Notes: generated by a model not told the origin, from the letters alone. A stretch of DNA of 64,000 nucleotides from Bacillota bacterium (GCA_023511455.1 JAIMBJ010000008.1:1-64000), one strand, 5' to 3'; counted from the stretch's first letter, positions 8,901 through 17,715 are shown. Numbers and translations: made by a program.

Positions 8901-9603
8901 CGGACAGGTAGTACACCTTTTCGCCATGCCACATGGGCAGGGTATCGGTACCCTCCCAGTCGGTGATGCGTCTGGACTGTTTGGTGCGCAGGTTGAACAG
9001 CCAGATATCGGTTGCCATACCGCCGCGATAGCGCTTCCACGTCGCGTTGTCAGTGGAATGCGGAGTATAAGCAAGCCATACCCCGTCGCTGCTCAGGCTA
9101 CCGTTCACCCCATAGGGAATCGGCAGTTTCTCGGGCAGACCACCTTTCACGGAGGTGGTATACATCTTCATACCCGGTCCGAAACCGCTCAGGTTGGATG
9201 CCGAGAAAATCAATCTGTTGCCGTCGGGCGTCCACTCGCTCAGCCACTCGAAGGACGGGTGATGGGTTACCCGATAGGGAATGCCTCCCTCTACCGGCAC
9301 CGTGTAGATGTCGCGGTTGCCGTCGTAGTTGCCCACGAAAGCAACGGTTTTGCCGTCCGGGCTGAAGCGTGGGAAGGATTCCTGCCCCGGCGGATTTGCC
9401 AGAGGCACAGCCAGTCCGCCCGACTTCGGCACCAGCCACAGGTCGTTGGCGTAGACGAAGACAATGTGCGTTGCGCTCACATCGGGGTAGCGCAGCATAC
9501 CAGGGTGGGGAATAGTGGTCTCCTGTGCAACGGTTCCCCGGCTCACCATCAGGCACAACCACACCCCAATCGCCGTCAGCCATACAGTGGTTCTGCTTTC
9601 CAT
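5908..9603 (-). CDS. Tricorn-type S41 protease with beta-propeller and extra inserted domain
   Basis: The protein has 1231 residues. The ATG at 9603 is chosen because GAGAGGAG lies just upstream; seven codons further up there is no such site. An N-terminal signal peptide ends near SRGTVAQE. TolB/WD40-like propeller repeats follow to about residue 560 (for example PRFSPDGKTVAFV, PAWSPDGQWIAYFS). Then come a charged linker, a beta-rich insert (about 585-690) bounded by Pro/Ala-rich linkers, a C1-like segment with LNVGHAYYMGG, a PDZ-like region, and the S41 core. The likely nucleophile Ser (about 1110) is in GSGGDAFP and a Glu in GIEGHGVEPD, as in tricorn. Tricorn proteases degrade oligopeptides; the signal peptide places this one in the periplasm or outside. 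Confidence 0.92.
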   Translation of the reverse strand: MESRTTVWLTAIGVWLCLMVSRGTVAQETTIPHPGMLRYPDVSATHIVFVYANDLWLVPKSGGLAVPLANPPGQESFPRFSPDGKTVAFVGNYDGNRDIYTVPVEGGIPYRVTHHPSFEWLSEWTPDGNRLIFSASNLSGFGPGMKMYTTSVKGGLPEKLPIPYGVNGSLSSDGVWLAYTPHSTDNATWKRYRGGMATDIWLFNLRTKQSRRITDWEGTDTLPMWHGEKVYYLSDAGPEHRLNIWVYDTRTGKREQITRFKDFDVKWPSIGPGDRGEGEIVFQQGSHLYLLNLATRKAQPVQVQIPGARPTLRPRAVDASRFIFGWGISPTGKRAVVEARGDIWTLPAKNGSPRNLTRTSGVAERDPAWSPDGQWIAYFSDATGEYELYIMQSDGKGEPKRLTTDGACFRYNPVWSPNSKFIAFSDKTGALYIYGMDSGRVRLVDKDPWAVAPSPSWSSDSQWIAYAKTGERSRSSEIWLYNVDTEQKVQVTSGMFNDSSPVFDRKGDYLYFVSHRHFRPFYEDLGTTWIYAGTQVLLAVPLRADMTSPFLPKTDEEKWGEKGKEQPKEGQPEKREEKPAAPAQPTDEVSGEWSGTVSGSMIPGGSLSIRAKLQLQPNNTVTGTVESPMGSASVNGTYNPNTKELALVVTLPDGTVLNLNAKITGNTLEGTVTAPTGEKLQLRAEKVGGAPAAPAQPAKPEGAPPAKPDGKVHIDVAGFEARAIQLPVKPGRFGRLAVNDRGQLIFVRMPVAGSEEPPAIKLFDLNDEKREEKVVASGASSFDISADGKKLLVIRGNAASIQDAAPGASGDAVVTSGMNVMIDPRAEWKQIFTDAWRIQRDFFYDPNMHGVNWKAMRDHYMPMLEDCVSREDVSFVIGEMIAELNVGHAYYMGGDTEQAPSVSVGLLGCDFELHRGAYRISKIYQGAPWDSDARAPLSEPGVKVKEGDYLLAVNGVPIDTSKDPWAAFQGMADRVVNITVNDQPVIDSNAREVAVRLLSSDSNLRYRAWVESKRAYVEQKTDGRVGYIYVPNTGTDGQNELVRQFFGQIGKDALIIDERWNGGGQIPTRFIELLNRPLTNYWARRDGNDWPWPPDAHFGPKCMLINGLAGSGGDAFPYYFRQAKLGKLIGTRTWGGLIGISGNPRLIDGGYTSAPTFAFYEKDGTWGIEGHGVEPDIEVIDDPALMVNGEDPQLDAAIQLMLDELKRNPYIPPKRPPYPDRRGMGIRAEDK

Positions 9604-9795
9604 ACTCCTCTCCTGTTTGAACACGTGGTGACGTTTATTTCGCTGTTTGGCTGCATCTTTACTGCGAAAGCGCAGACGTCATACTCAGACACCGTGGCAG
9701 GAGATAAGGTTTCGGAGGGCGAGACAGGCAGGACACCGTCCCTTTCGTGCCCAACTGGATAACCACACAGATGCTGACACGAAGGGGGAACGGCA

Positions 9796-12700
9796 ATGGC
9801 GCAGCGCACCTGCACCTACGTGGTGCCCGGCTTTCATTCCGATGTGGTGTGGCTGGAGGACCAGCGCGATTACGCAGTGAGCCTGCTGGGCGATATGCAC
9901 CAGAACCTGCAGATTCTGCGTGTGGACCCGCACTACGGCGTTTTTTTGCATGAGTTGACCTACCTGAAACCCTATTTAGACACACACCCGGAAGCATTGC
10001 CCGAAGTGCGCCGCTGGATACAGGAGGGGCGCATCGGCACGGGCGGCTCGCACAGCCAGCCCACCGAGACGGTCATCGGCGGCGAGGGCATCGTGCGCAA
10101 CATCCTGTACGGACGCTGGTACCACGAGGGCGTGCTGGGCGACCAGCCGTGGATATACATGCCCTGGGACGTGTTCGGACACACGGCGCAACTGGGGCAG
10201 ATTCTGCGTAAGTCGCGCTTTCGAGGGTGCATTTGGAGTAAAGACATTCGCGGTGCGCTGGCGGTGTTCTGGCATCTCGCGCTGGACGGCGAGCCGCTGC
10301 TGTTCAAACGCATGGGCTACTGGTTTCCCAGCAGCGACCCCGATACCTTCCTGAAGGCAATAAACGACTTCTTTCAGGAGATGCGCTCGCTGGGCTTCAC
10401 CGCCGACTGCCGTCTGGACTGCGTGGACTTCAAGCCGCCCACCGCGTGGATTGCCGGACGTTGCGACGAGCTGGCGCGGCGCGAACACGCCGTCCTCATC
10501 AGCGGCATCGGACATGAGCAGTGGTTCGAACACGCCTTCCACCAGCATGAGGAGCGCACTGTCTCCATACCCGTCACTGCCCGCGATTATGAGTGGCACC
10601 ATCAGGGCACGGGGCTGTCGCGCATCGAGCTGAAAATCGCCAACCGTCTGGCGGAACAGAGCCTGCAGCAGGCAGAGTTTTTTGCTACCGTTGCCCACCT
10701 GCTGGGCGCGGAATATCCCGACAAAGCACTGGACAAGGCGTGGCGGCAAATCCTGTTCAACCAGCATCACGATGGCATCGCGGGGCCGTCCTGCGACCGC
10801 GCTTTTCTGGACATGATGGCGGGCTTCCGCGAGGCGCTGGAGCTGGCGCACGACGTGCGCACCCGCAGCCTGCGCTACATCTGCGACCAGACCGACACCG
10901 CCTACACCGCCCCGCCGCCTACTGTCATCGCGTTACAGGTGCATAACGCGCTGAACTGGAGCCGCACTGACGCCGTGCGGGTGACCCTGCGCTTCCCCAA
11001 ACCGGTCAGCGGATTCCGCATCGAGGACTCGCAGGGCAACAGCGTGCCCTGCCAGCTGGAATCGCCCATCCCGCCGCGCCTGCCCCTGCGTGAGGCGGAG
11101 GTGACCCTGCTGGCGAAGGACATCCCGCCGATGGGTTTTCGCACCTACCGCGTGGTGGAGACCGATGTCCTGCCTCCCGCGCCCCAGCTAATCCCCGGCT
11201 ACACTATCGAGAACGAGTACTTCCGCGTCACCGCCGACCCGCAGCTGGGGGGTGGACTGAGCAGTATCGTCGACAAGCTGGCGGAGCGCGAGGTGCTCAA
11301 CCTGCAGGCAGGACCGGGCAATGAAATCGTCGCGCTGCTGGAGAAGGCGGACCGCGCGGAACCCGCCTGGGAGTGCTACACGCTGGGACCGAAGTGGTTC
11401 TCCCGCGACTACGCGGCAACGGTACAGGCGTTTCAGGGACCTGTGCAATCGCGGCTGGTGATTCGCGGCGAGATGCGTTCCTGCGAGCGCGAGCAGGTGG
11501 TGACTTTAACGCAGGGCGTGCGTCGGATCGACTTCGCCACCCAGTTGCAACGATACCGCGGCGAGAACGAACTGTTCGTGGTGACCTTCCCCGTGAACGT
11601 GCAAAACGCGGAGCCGGTGTTCGAAGAGCGGTTCGGAGCCATCACCAAGCGCAAGAGCAAGGGCAAGCTGGACTTCCGCTTCCACCAGTGGCGCAACTAC
11701 TCGGAGTGCGGCGCGCGGCACGCCTGCCAGTGGGTAGACCTGTCAGGCGCAGCATGGGTGCGCTTCACCGATGACCAGCAACGTCCGTTCGGCATGTGCC
11801 ATTTGGTGACCTCGCACCATCCCGCCAGCGTGCAGGCGGCATACATCCTGCAACGTGCGCTGATTCGTAAGGGCATCCCCTGCACTCCCGTCTATGACGA
11901 CTTCGACGCACCACGCCGACTGCAGCTGCCGGTGGAAGACACCATTCTGCCCTTCCCCAACAATCCCAACGAAGACCTGTCGCTCGGCATGTCTTTCCGG
12001 GTACTTATCAGCATGAACGGGGACAACACCATGCTGGCTGACCTGCTGGGACACCTGCCCAAAGCGCAAGCCGACCGCCTGCGGGCGATTCTTCAGGAAG
12101 AGCAGGGCATCGCGCTGGTGGAAGACACCTTCATGCCCAACGGCTGGCAGCCGTTGCCTGTGCTGGTGATTGCCGCGAAGGAGGCGGCTGCCTTGCAGGC
12201 GATGGTGCAGCAACTCGCGGCGCAGCTGGAAGAGACCGCCTGCATCGCCCTGCCGACCAGCGCGAATCTGGTGGAACGCCCCCTGCCCGCCGACGACTAC
12301 GGTGTCGCGCTGGTGAACACCGGCAACGTGTTGAACTCGGTAGAGAACGACCACACGATGGTGCTGTTCCTGATGCACACCGCCGCGTGGGGAGGCACCC
12401 CTTGGGGGCAGCCCGACCGCCTGCCCTTTGTGTTCATCCCCGAACACAAAACACACCTCTTCCGCTACAGCCTGTATCCGCATCGGGGCAGCTGGCGTGA
12501 GGCGCAGGTGGCGAGAGTCGGCTGGGAGGTGGATAACCCGCTGCAGACGGTGCAGGGCATGTTGCACGGGGGCGCGCTGCCACTGGACTACTCCTTCCTG
12601 CAGGCGGATGCCGCACACGCCGTACTCACCGCGTTGAAACCAGCAGACAACCCGACGGGACGGTTCGAATCGCATCCTGTCGATGCCGAAAGCAAGGGGA

Positions 12701-13608
12701 TTATCGCGCGGCTATACGACCCAACTGGCTTTGGCGATATCGTTTACCTGCGCTGGCACACGGGTATCGAGAGTGCGCATCAGGCTAATCTGCTGGAGGA
12801 ACCGCTGCAGTCGCTGGAAGTGCAGCAGGATGCCGTGTCGTTCAGGCTGGACAGCTTCGCCGTCGAGACCTTCCTGCTGAAGCCAAAACCGTTCACGCCA
12901 AAGGGCGGACGGCGCGTGCTGGGAGCCACCGCCGAACCGGTGCAACCCGTCTACGTACGCTACTGGCAGCACAATCTGGGCGCAGATCCCATTGGATACC
13001 TGCCGGTGGCAGTGAGCTTGCGTGGTGAGGTGAAAACGGGCATCCACATCGCGCAGGGCGGTGTGACCATCAACACGCTGGAGGTTGGCGTGGTGAACAA
13101 CCTGCGCGACCGCAACGCCACAGGGACGGTGCGCCTCATCGTTCCTGAAGGCTGGCATACCGTGCCTGCCGAAATACCGTTCGACCTGCCCGCCGGCGAG
13201 TCGCAAATATGGAAAGTCCTGCTCTGCTTCGACACGCCGCGACGCACCGGAGTGGTGCGCGCGCAGCTGGAGTGGGACGGGCAGACTTACGAAGATGTGC
13301 TGGAGGTCGGACGTGAATATTTCCCCGAGTGGGAGATGGACGTGGAACGCCATGCGCTGGTGGTGCGCCTGCGCAACGGCACGGACGACCTGATTCAGGG
13401 CGCGGTGCAGGTTATCACGCCGCTGGAGACGTGGGGCGATGCCGCAGGCATGTATCGCCTGACCGCCGGGAGTAAACACACACAGGGATTCCGGTTACAA
13501 CCCGATGAGCGGGCAGAGATACGCTTCGAAGGCGAACCACCGCCCGGACGCGGATTCATCATCGTGAAGGTGATGGCGCACGGCAGGGTAGATTACCGGA
13601 TGGTGTAG
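9796..13608 (+). CDS. Glycoside hydrolase family 38 (alpha-mannosidase-like), 1270 aa
   Basis: The N-terminal catalytic domain carries the family metal site: His14 and Asp16 in PGFHSDVVW, and the likely nucleophile Asp125 in MPWDVFGHTAQLGQIL. A second metal His is likely in NQHHDGIAGPS (about 316-326), the typical GH38 helical segment. Long beta-sandwich domains follow. At 1270 residues it is longer than typical bacterial GH38 enzymes, with an extra C-terminal beta domain. No signal peptide is visible, so it is probably cytoplasmic. The ATG has AAGGGGGA upstream. Mannoside hydrolysis is inferred from the family; the exact linkage cannot be read. The last 20 codons are nearly duplicated at 14567-14629. 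Confidence 0.88.
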   Translation: MAQRTCTYVVPGFHSDVVWLEDQRDYAVSLLGDMHQNLQILRVDPHYGVFLHELTYLKPYLDTHPEALPEVRRWIQEGRIGTGGSHSQPTETVIGGEGIVRNILYGRWYHEGVLGDQPWIYMPWDVFGHTAQLGQILRKSRFRGCIWSKDIRGALAVFWHLALDGEPLLFKRMGYWFPSSDPDTFLKAINDFFQEMRSLGFTADCRLDCVDFKPPTAWIAGRCDELARREHAVLISGIGHEQWFEHAFHQHEERTVSIPVTARDYEWHHQGTGLSRIELKIANRLAEQSLQQAEFFATVAHLLGAEYPDKALDKAWRQILFNQHHDGIAGPSCDRAFLDMMAGFREALELAHDVRTRSLRYICDQTDTAYTAPPPTVIALQVHNALNWSRTDAVRVTLRFPKPVSGFRIEDSQGNSVPCQLESPIPPRLPLREAEVTLLAKDIPPMGFRTYRVVETDVLPPAPQLIPGYTIENEYFRVTADPQLGGGLSSIVDKLAEREVLNLQAGPGNEIVALLEKADRAEPAWECYTLGPKWFSRDYAATVQAFQGPVQSRLVIRGEMRSCEREQVVTLTQGVRRIDFATQLQRYRGENELFVVTFPVNVQNAEPVFEERFGAITKRKSKGKLDFRFHQWRNYSECGARHACQWVDLSGAAWVRFTDDQQRPFGMCHLVTSHHPASVQAAYILQRALIRKGIPCTPVYDDFDAPRRLQLPVEDTILPFPNNPNEDLSLGMSFRVLISMNGDNTMLADLLGHLPKAQADRLRAILQEEQGIALVEDTFMPNGWQPLPVLVIAAKEAAALQAMVQQLAAQLEETACIALPTSANLVERPLPADDYGVALVNTGNVLNSVENDHTMVLFLMHTAAWGGTPWGQPDRLPFVFIPEHKTHLFRYSLYPHRGSWREAQVARVGWEVDNPLQTVQGMLHGGALPLDYSFLQADAAHAVLTALKPADNPTGRFESHPVDAESKGIIARLYDPTGFGDIVYLRWHTGIESAHQANLLEEPLQSLEVQQDAVSFRLDSFAVETFLLKPKPFTPKGGRRVLGATAEPVQPVYVRYWQHNLGADPIGYLPVAVSLRGEVKTGIHIAQGGVTINTLEVGVVNNLRDRNATGTVRLIVPEGWHTVPAEIPFDLPAGESQIWKVLLCFDTPRRTGVVRAQLEWDGQTYEDVLEVGREYFPEWEMDVERHALVVRLRNGTDDLIQGAVQVITPLETWGDAAGMYRLTAGSKHTQGFRLQPDERAEIRFEGEPPPGRGFIIVKVMAHGRVDYRMV

Positions 13609-13709
13609 GAAGTCGAGGAGGAATCGGTCTGTTCATTTATCTTGCCGCTATCTAAGTTGGAGCACTAAAGACTGTCAAAATATGCAGTAAAAATTTTCCC
13701 AAGGAAGGA

Positions 13710-13769
13710 CATAATAGGGTCGAAAGCCTTTGTGCAGGTGGACTACATACCTGTCGAAGTCAGGCTTTC
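13710..13769 (+). promoter_or_regulatory. Promoter -10 and structured leader of the 194-aa gene
   Basis: A -10-like CATAAT (13710-13715) predicts a start near 13722. Exactly there begins a two-tier stem: GAAAGCCT (13722-13729) pairs with AGGCTTTC (13762-13769), and inside it GCAGGT (13734-13739) pairs with ACCTGT (13749-13754), with internal loops between. About 77 bases remain to the ATG at 13847. No convincing -35 box is seen, though the upstream region is A/T-rich. The fold does not match a riboswitch I know and may be a regulatory or stabilising leader. Confidence 0.45.
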
Positions 13770-13846
13770 TCAGTGCATTTTTGTCCTGCTGGACAAAGTG
13801 AAGCATCTCAGAGATTATTCATTGCGTTTAGGAGGCTTCTAGGGAA

Positions 13847-14431
13847 ATGGTAATCAACCAAGAATATCGCCCTGAGTCGTATTTTGAACTGCCTCTGCGC
13901 GACCAGGTGATGCGAAATCTGGGAAGCTCAGTTCTTCGCCTGCAGATTGCGTCGGAGATAGACAGGTTATTACGGGAAAACCAGCTTGAATATGCGCTTG
14001 AACTGGTAATGAATGCAGCCATGAAGGAGCCACAACTTGAACAGGTGCATCCTGCCTTTATGGGAGGGATGTACTTGCCTGAGCTTGAGCCAGGCGAGGT
14101 AGAGGTTGCACGTATTATATTGCATTCTACCACCAGTGATACCTATGCGGTATATGCTAAACCGCAGGGTGCATCCGTCCGTTTGCGTCTCGTGGATGAG
14201 TACGGAGGAGAATGTCTGTTGGGTGAGGTGGAACAGCTTGTTGAGCAACCCATGACGCAACGAGAAATAGTAGATTGGGTTATTGCCTGCTGCGCGCTGG
14301 ACGAACTGGCGTTTCAATTTGATGGAGATGTGGAAGCGACTCTGCAGTTCATCTCGGCGACCTCGCCAGTCTATCCACAATTTGAAGCTCTGCTCAAACG
14401 GCGGTTACAAGATATAATCACGCAAGCCTGA
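13847..14431 (+). CDS. Hypothetical protein (194 aa) behind a structured leader
   Basis: The protein is acidic and soluble. Its N-terminal half is helical (DRLLRENQLEYALELVMNAAMKEPQ) and its middle is beta-rich (VARIILHSTTSDTYAVYA, VRLRLVDEYGGE). The C-terminal half is again helical, with a Cys pair (IACCALDEL). I do not recognise the family. GGAGG lies 11 bases before the ATG, with a second weak AGGGA closer. Base composition is more A/T-rich than the flanking GH38 gene, suggesting different ancestry. It sits between the intact GH38 gene and the remnant of another GH38-type tail, so it may have arrived in the rearrangement that broke that paralogue. Confidence 0.65.
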   Translation: MVINQEYRPESYFELPLRDQVMRNLGSSVLRLQIASEIDRLLRENQLEYALELVMNAAMKEPQLEQVHPAFMGGMYLPELEPGEVEVARIILHSTTSDTYAVYAKPQGASVRLRLVDEYGGECLLGEVEQLVEQPMTQREIVDWVIACCALDELAFQFDGDVEATLQFISATSPVYPQFEALLKRRLQDIITQA

Positions 14432-14474
14432 TCGCGTACACTGGTTCAGACATCACACCCCCGTCCTCACCTCC

Positions 14475-14503
14475 TTGTGATGAGCATCAGACACGTGTAT
14501 AAT
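14475..14503 (+). promoter_or_regulatory. Promoter-like element upstream of a gene remnant
   Basis: TTGTGA (14475-14480) and TATAAT (14498-14503) are spaced by 17 bases, a good sigma-70-like match. No intact gene follows on this strand, only the short GH38-type remnant and then a convergent gene. It may be a leftover promoter, or may produce an antisense transcript into the STN-like gene. Confidence 0.45.
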
Positions 14504-14566
14504 GACCTTTGCAACCATTCGGCGAGAAAGGTTTTGGACCGATGAGGCGAGTTCTGGTCACCGAAG

Positions 14567-14629
14567 GGGCGTGGGTTCATCATCGTCAAGGTGATGGCGC
14601 ATGGCAGAGTGGACTACCAGATGATTTAG
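14567..14629 (+). pseudogene. Remnant of the 3' end of a second GH38-type gene
   Basis: Twenty codons and a TAG match the last 20 codons of the GH38 gene (13546-13608) at 18 of 20 residues: both encode GRGFIIVKVMAHGRVDY followed by a variable residue, Met and a hydrophobic residue. Most base differences are at third positions and silent. Upstream similarity fades, with only a shared CGATGAG fragment near 14540, and no open frame continues. This is the degraded tail of a paralogue whose body has been lost. Confidence 0.8.
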
Positions 14630-14685
14630 CAGGGCAATGTGACAGGGGCAGAGGTAGACAAACCGTGGACTGCCTCTGCGTGGCA

Positions 14686-16533
14686 CTATCGAACAGGCAC
14701 CGCCTGTTTGAAACGGGCGAGGGTAAACTCCGGCTCTATTCGCCCGGACTTACCTGTTATCAGGCGCAGACGAATGGTTTCTACCTCTACCTGCACGAAA
14801 CGCTCGCAGTTCACCTTTTCCTGTTCACTCAAGCGCCGGCGAAATGCGGTGAGCGACTCGCTGGGCTTGCTCAACCACAGTCCATGAAGACCGTCGATGG
14901 AGCCGAAGCGTGCCTTATCACACGCCCAGTGCTGCGTCACTTCGCGCGTTGCCTGCAGTCGCACCGCCTCACGCGGTAGCAAATCGGCGAGGGCGAACGG
15001 GAAAAATGGCGGAGAAACGTCTATCAGGGGCAGGTTCCCTACTTGCGCGAACTCGTTAACGGTGACCGGCTGTCCGGAAAGCACCCGCAGCTGCGCCGCC
15101 GGAGGCAACGCCATCAGCAACCGCCACAGTCCGACGGCTGTTCCCTCCGCATACAGCAGGTCCGAGATGTTGGCATAGACCACGGCGCGATAGTCGCCCT
15201 CACGCCCAAAACGGTCGCATTCCTTGCTTGCCCATAAGCCCAGCGCGCGCCGCTGTATGGGAGGCAGTTGATACATCTCGCGCAGGCTCTGCACGCGCAG
15301 TCCAAACCACTCGCCGCTGTGCAGCCACCGGCGAATCTGAGAGGCGGGCACGTCACAGAGACGGTGCTCGTAGCGACGGCGTGCAGCGAAAATCAGGGTG
15401 TTCCCAGTCCTTCGGATGTCGTAAAGTGCTGGAGACAGGATGATTTGCAGCACCTCCTGCGCATTGCGTCCTGCGCCGGAAGGATACGTGAAGTGCATCG
15501 ACAGGGGGTAGTACTCCGCCACCACATTAATGGCTACCATCACGGACAGGCGGTGGATGGCTTGGGCAACTGTGAGATGTTTGGGAGGCGTGCCCTCCTC
15601 GGGCAGTGTGCGGTGCAATTCGTCCTGGCGCAGGACGGTGCGGATATCGGTGGTGTCATACCAGCGTGGGGAGCTGCTCTGCGGGTCAGGGGGAAGCAGG
15701 AGATTTGTTCCGTAGCTGCCCCCGCTGCCGTTCCCTGCCCGATAGCGGATGCTCACATGCAGCTGGGAATACCAGGGTTGATACTGCCAGCGCACCAGCG
15801 CGACCTGTCCCTGTACGGCTCCAGGCATGCTTGACGGCGTAGGAGAAGCTGCTGTGAACAGATTCTGCTGCTGCGTGCTGAGTCGGTCGCCACTGAAGTA
15901 AACGTCCTCGCCCTGCACCAGCCGACGAATGACCTGCGGGGTTAACAGCATGGCTGCCGCACGCAGTTTGGGCCGAATGACCAAGGAGCTTGCGTACTGT
16001 TGCACAAGGTCATCCCTTCTGTCGGCAGGCGGGAAAAGGTCTGCTCCTGTTTCGCCCTTCTCGACGCGGCGTTGTGCCTCGGCGAGCGCCTGGGGAAGCG
16101 CGCGCTCAAGAATCTGCACTCGCCGTTCGAACGACTCGCGCTCGCGCTGTGTCTGTGCAGGAGTCTGATAGATTTCGTAGGCAGGAGGCTGCCCCTCTTT
16201 GCCGGGCAACACGCGCCAGCTCAGGTCAAATGCGGCGGCAAGCGATGCCATCAGTTCCGCCAGCGGCAGGTTCTCTACACGCACCACCGTTCGCCACTGT
16301 GCTGTCCGCTGGCTGGCGCGCAAAGAGACGCCCGTTTGCCCGGAGAGGCGTTTGAGCAGGTCGGCAAGAGGCGTTCCCAAAGCAGTGCAGGTGACCGGCT
16401 GGCGTAGCCGCGCGTCGGTGCTGAACTGCGGCAGCCGGTAGTCGTGCAGCGGCTCCGCCTGCTGCGCTGCGCCGGCACGGGAGAAACCGGCAATGATACA
16501 GACCAGCAGTGCAATCCATCTCAGAGCGTGCAT
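14686..16533 (-). CDS. Secreted protein with STN-like repeats (615 aa)
   Basis: The ATG at 16533 is preferred because GAGGAGGCGACC lies directly upstream; an upstream ATG at 16548 lacks a site. A signal peptide (hydrophobic WIALLVCIIAGFS, cleavage near GAAQQ) is clear. Two segments resemble the small secretin/TonB N-terminal (STN) fold: PLADLLKRLSGQTGVSL...VENLPLAELMASLAAAF (about 55-110) and LTVAQAIHRLSVMVAINVVAEYY...QEVLQIIL (about 325-385). STN modules bind partners in the periplasm, but no secretin pore domain follows. The C-terminal 230 residues are unassigned. The gene lies 15 bases after the LolA-like pseudogene and was probably co-transcribed with it. Confidence 0.7.
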   Translation of the reverse strand: MHALRWIALLVCIIAGFSRAGAAQQAEPLHDYRLPQFSTDARLRQPVTCTALGTPLADLLKRLSGQTGVSLRASQRTAQWRTVVRVENLPLAELMASLAAAFDLSWRVLPGKEGQPPAYEIYQTPAQTQRERESFERRVQILERALPQALAEAQRRVEKGETGADLFPPADRRDDLVQQYASSLVIRPKLRAAAMLLTPQVIRRLVQGEDVYFSGDRLSTQQQNLFTAASPTPSSMPGAVQGQVALVRWQYQPWYSQLHVSIRYRAGNGSGGSYGTNLLLPPDPQSSSPRWYDTTDIRTVLRQDELHRTLPEEGTPPKHLTVAQAIHRLSVMVAINVVAEYYPLSMHFTYPSGAGRNAQEVLQIILSPALYDIRRTGNTLIFAARRRYEHRLCDVPASQIRRWLHSGEWFGLRVQSLREMYQLPPIQRRALGLWASKECDRFGREGDYRAVVYANISDLLYAEGTAVGLWRLLMALPPAAQLRVLSGQPVTVNEFAQVGNLPLIDVSPPFFPFALADLLPREAVRLQATREVTQHWACDKARFGSIDGLHGLWLSKPSESLTAFRRRLSEQEKVNCERFVQVEVETIRLRLITGKSGRIEPEFTLARFKQAVPVR

Positions 16534-16548
16534 CGGTCGCCTCCTCAC

Positions 16549-17661
16549 TTACGGGAGTGGTGCATAGCCGTGCTGCCAGAGCAGGGCGTTTTCCATCAGT
16601 GCCAGCACAAAGGTTTGCTCAAACTGAAAGTGCTCGAACGCCGCGTGGTACGTCTGCGTTTCAGGATCGTCCCGCACCCGCCGAAGCCCTTCTCGCTCGC
16701 CCGGGTCTTTCAGAAAAGCCTCTGGAAGCGGTTCCTCGTATGGCGGGCGAATCGTTTTAAAGCGAGCGCGCGCCTCCCGCGCGGCGTCCCGATTCGGTTT
16801 CTCCTCAAGGCGGAACATCTCCTCGCCGACCTCCTTAAGGGTGTATCCGCTAAACTCCAGACGGGTAAAACGGTTCTCCTCCCAGCCTTCCACCGTGTGG
16901 AGCAGCGGTTTGCCCTGCCACTGCGTGTAGGTTTTCACAACACGCCGCGCAGGCAGGCGCAGCTTCGTGCGGGTGACGAAGTAATAGAAGTTCTCAGGCT
17001 TGCCTGGCGGCGTGCCATAGCCCTGCATCACTCTCTGATGAAGAAAACCCTCTTTCACTATCGTGACCATTTGCTTTGGCAAACCGCGCGAGTCTGCGTG
17101 CTGCAGCTTCGTCTGCCAGACCTGCCTGCCATGGTAGTCCAGTCCCTCTACGGCGGCAGGAACTGTCGCAGTGCCACTCCACCTTCCACGAATCTGGTGG
17201 GTGACATGGGGGTAGGGACAAAGCACGGGTGTTTGGAGCTGCAGGCGAAAAGCAGCTGCCTTTTTCGGTTTTAGCGACGATAGCTGTTGCGCCAGCAAAC
17301 GGGCACTGGCACAGTAGCGGTAGAACAGGTCTGACTTGTTCACCGTGAAGTAGAAGTCGGTGTAAGGCACATAACAGGATATAAGGTGATGATATATCTA
17401 CTGGGGTGCTAGGTCGCTTTTGTACCGCTTGAACCAGAAGTGGTCGCCATTGAGAATCAACAGGTAGCGCAAATAGTCCTCGTCCTTGTCCTTTGCGTAG
17501 GGAGGGTTCGCATGGTGTCCGGCAAAAACCGTGGATTGCTGTACCTCCGCACGCAGTGTCCCTTCGTCCCCCAGAAGAATCAGCCACTTCCTCATAGCGT
17601 GACGTGACCTGCCGTCTGGCTCGAACGCCGTCTGTATCACACGGAAAGAGAGCGTTTTCAC
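16549..17661 (-). pseudogene. LolA-like protein gene interrupted by in-frame TAG
   Basis: Two open segments lie in the same frame on the minus strand: an 87-codon part (17661-17401) with a GTG start and GGAGGT upstream, and a 273-codon part ending at 16549. They are separated only by TAG at 17400-17398, and the eight codons after it are open up to a possible GTG restart at 17370. The joined product reads FKRYKSDLAPQ-stop-IYHHLISCYVPYTDFYF. The first part (TLSFRVIQTAFEPDGRSRHAMRKW) resembles the start of LolA/DUF2092-like folds, which normally follow a signal peptide; none is present, so the 5' end may also be lost. A CAG (Gln) to TAG change would explain the stop. Translation as two separate proteins cannot be excluded. 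Confidence 0.55.
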
Positions 17662-17683
17662 GATCCACCTCCATGTAGACGAA

Positions 17684-17715
17684 GGATACGGCTGCCGGCA
17701 GAGGCAGCCGTACCC
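17684..17715 (-). terminator. Hairpin between two broken genes
   Basis: GGATACGGCTGCC (17684-17696) pairs with GGCAGCCGTACCC (17703-17715) over a 6-base loop, with one wobble pair. It lies downstream of the secreted-protein pseudogene and just upstream of the LolA-like gene, so it may end the former transcript. There is no T-tract. Confidence 0.5.

Noticed and set aside
14542-14979. Plus-strand open frame after the promoter-like element at 14475
   Set aside because: It runs antisense into the end of the STN-like gene and reads the GH38 remnant in the wrong frame.
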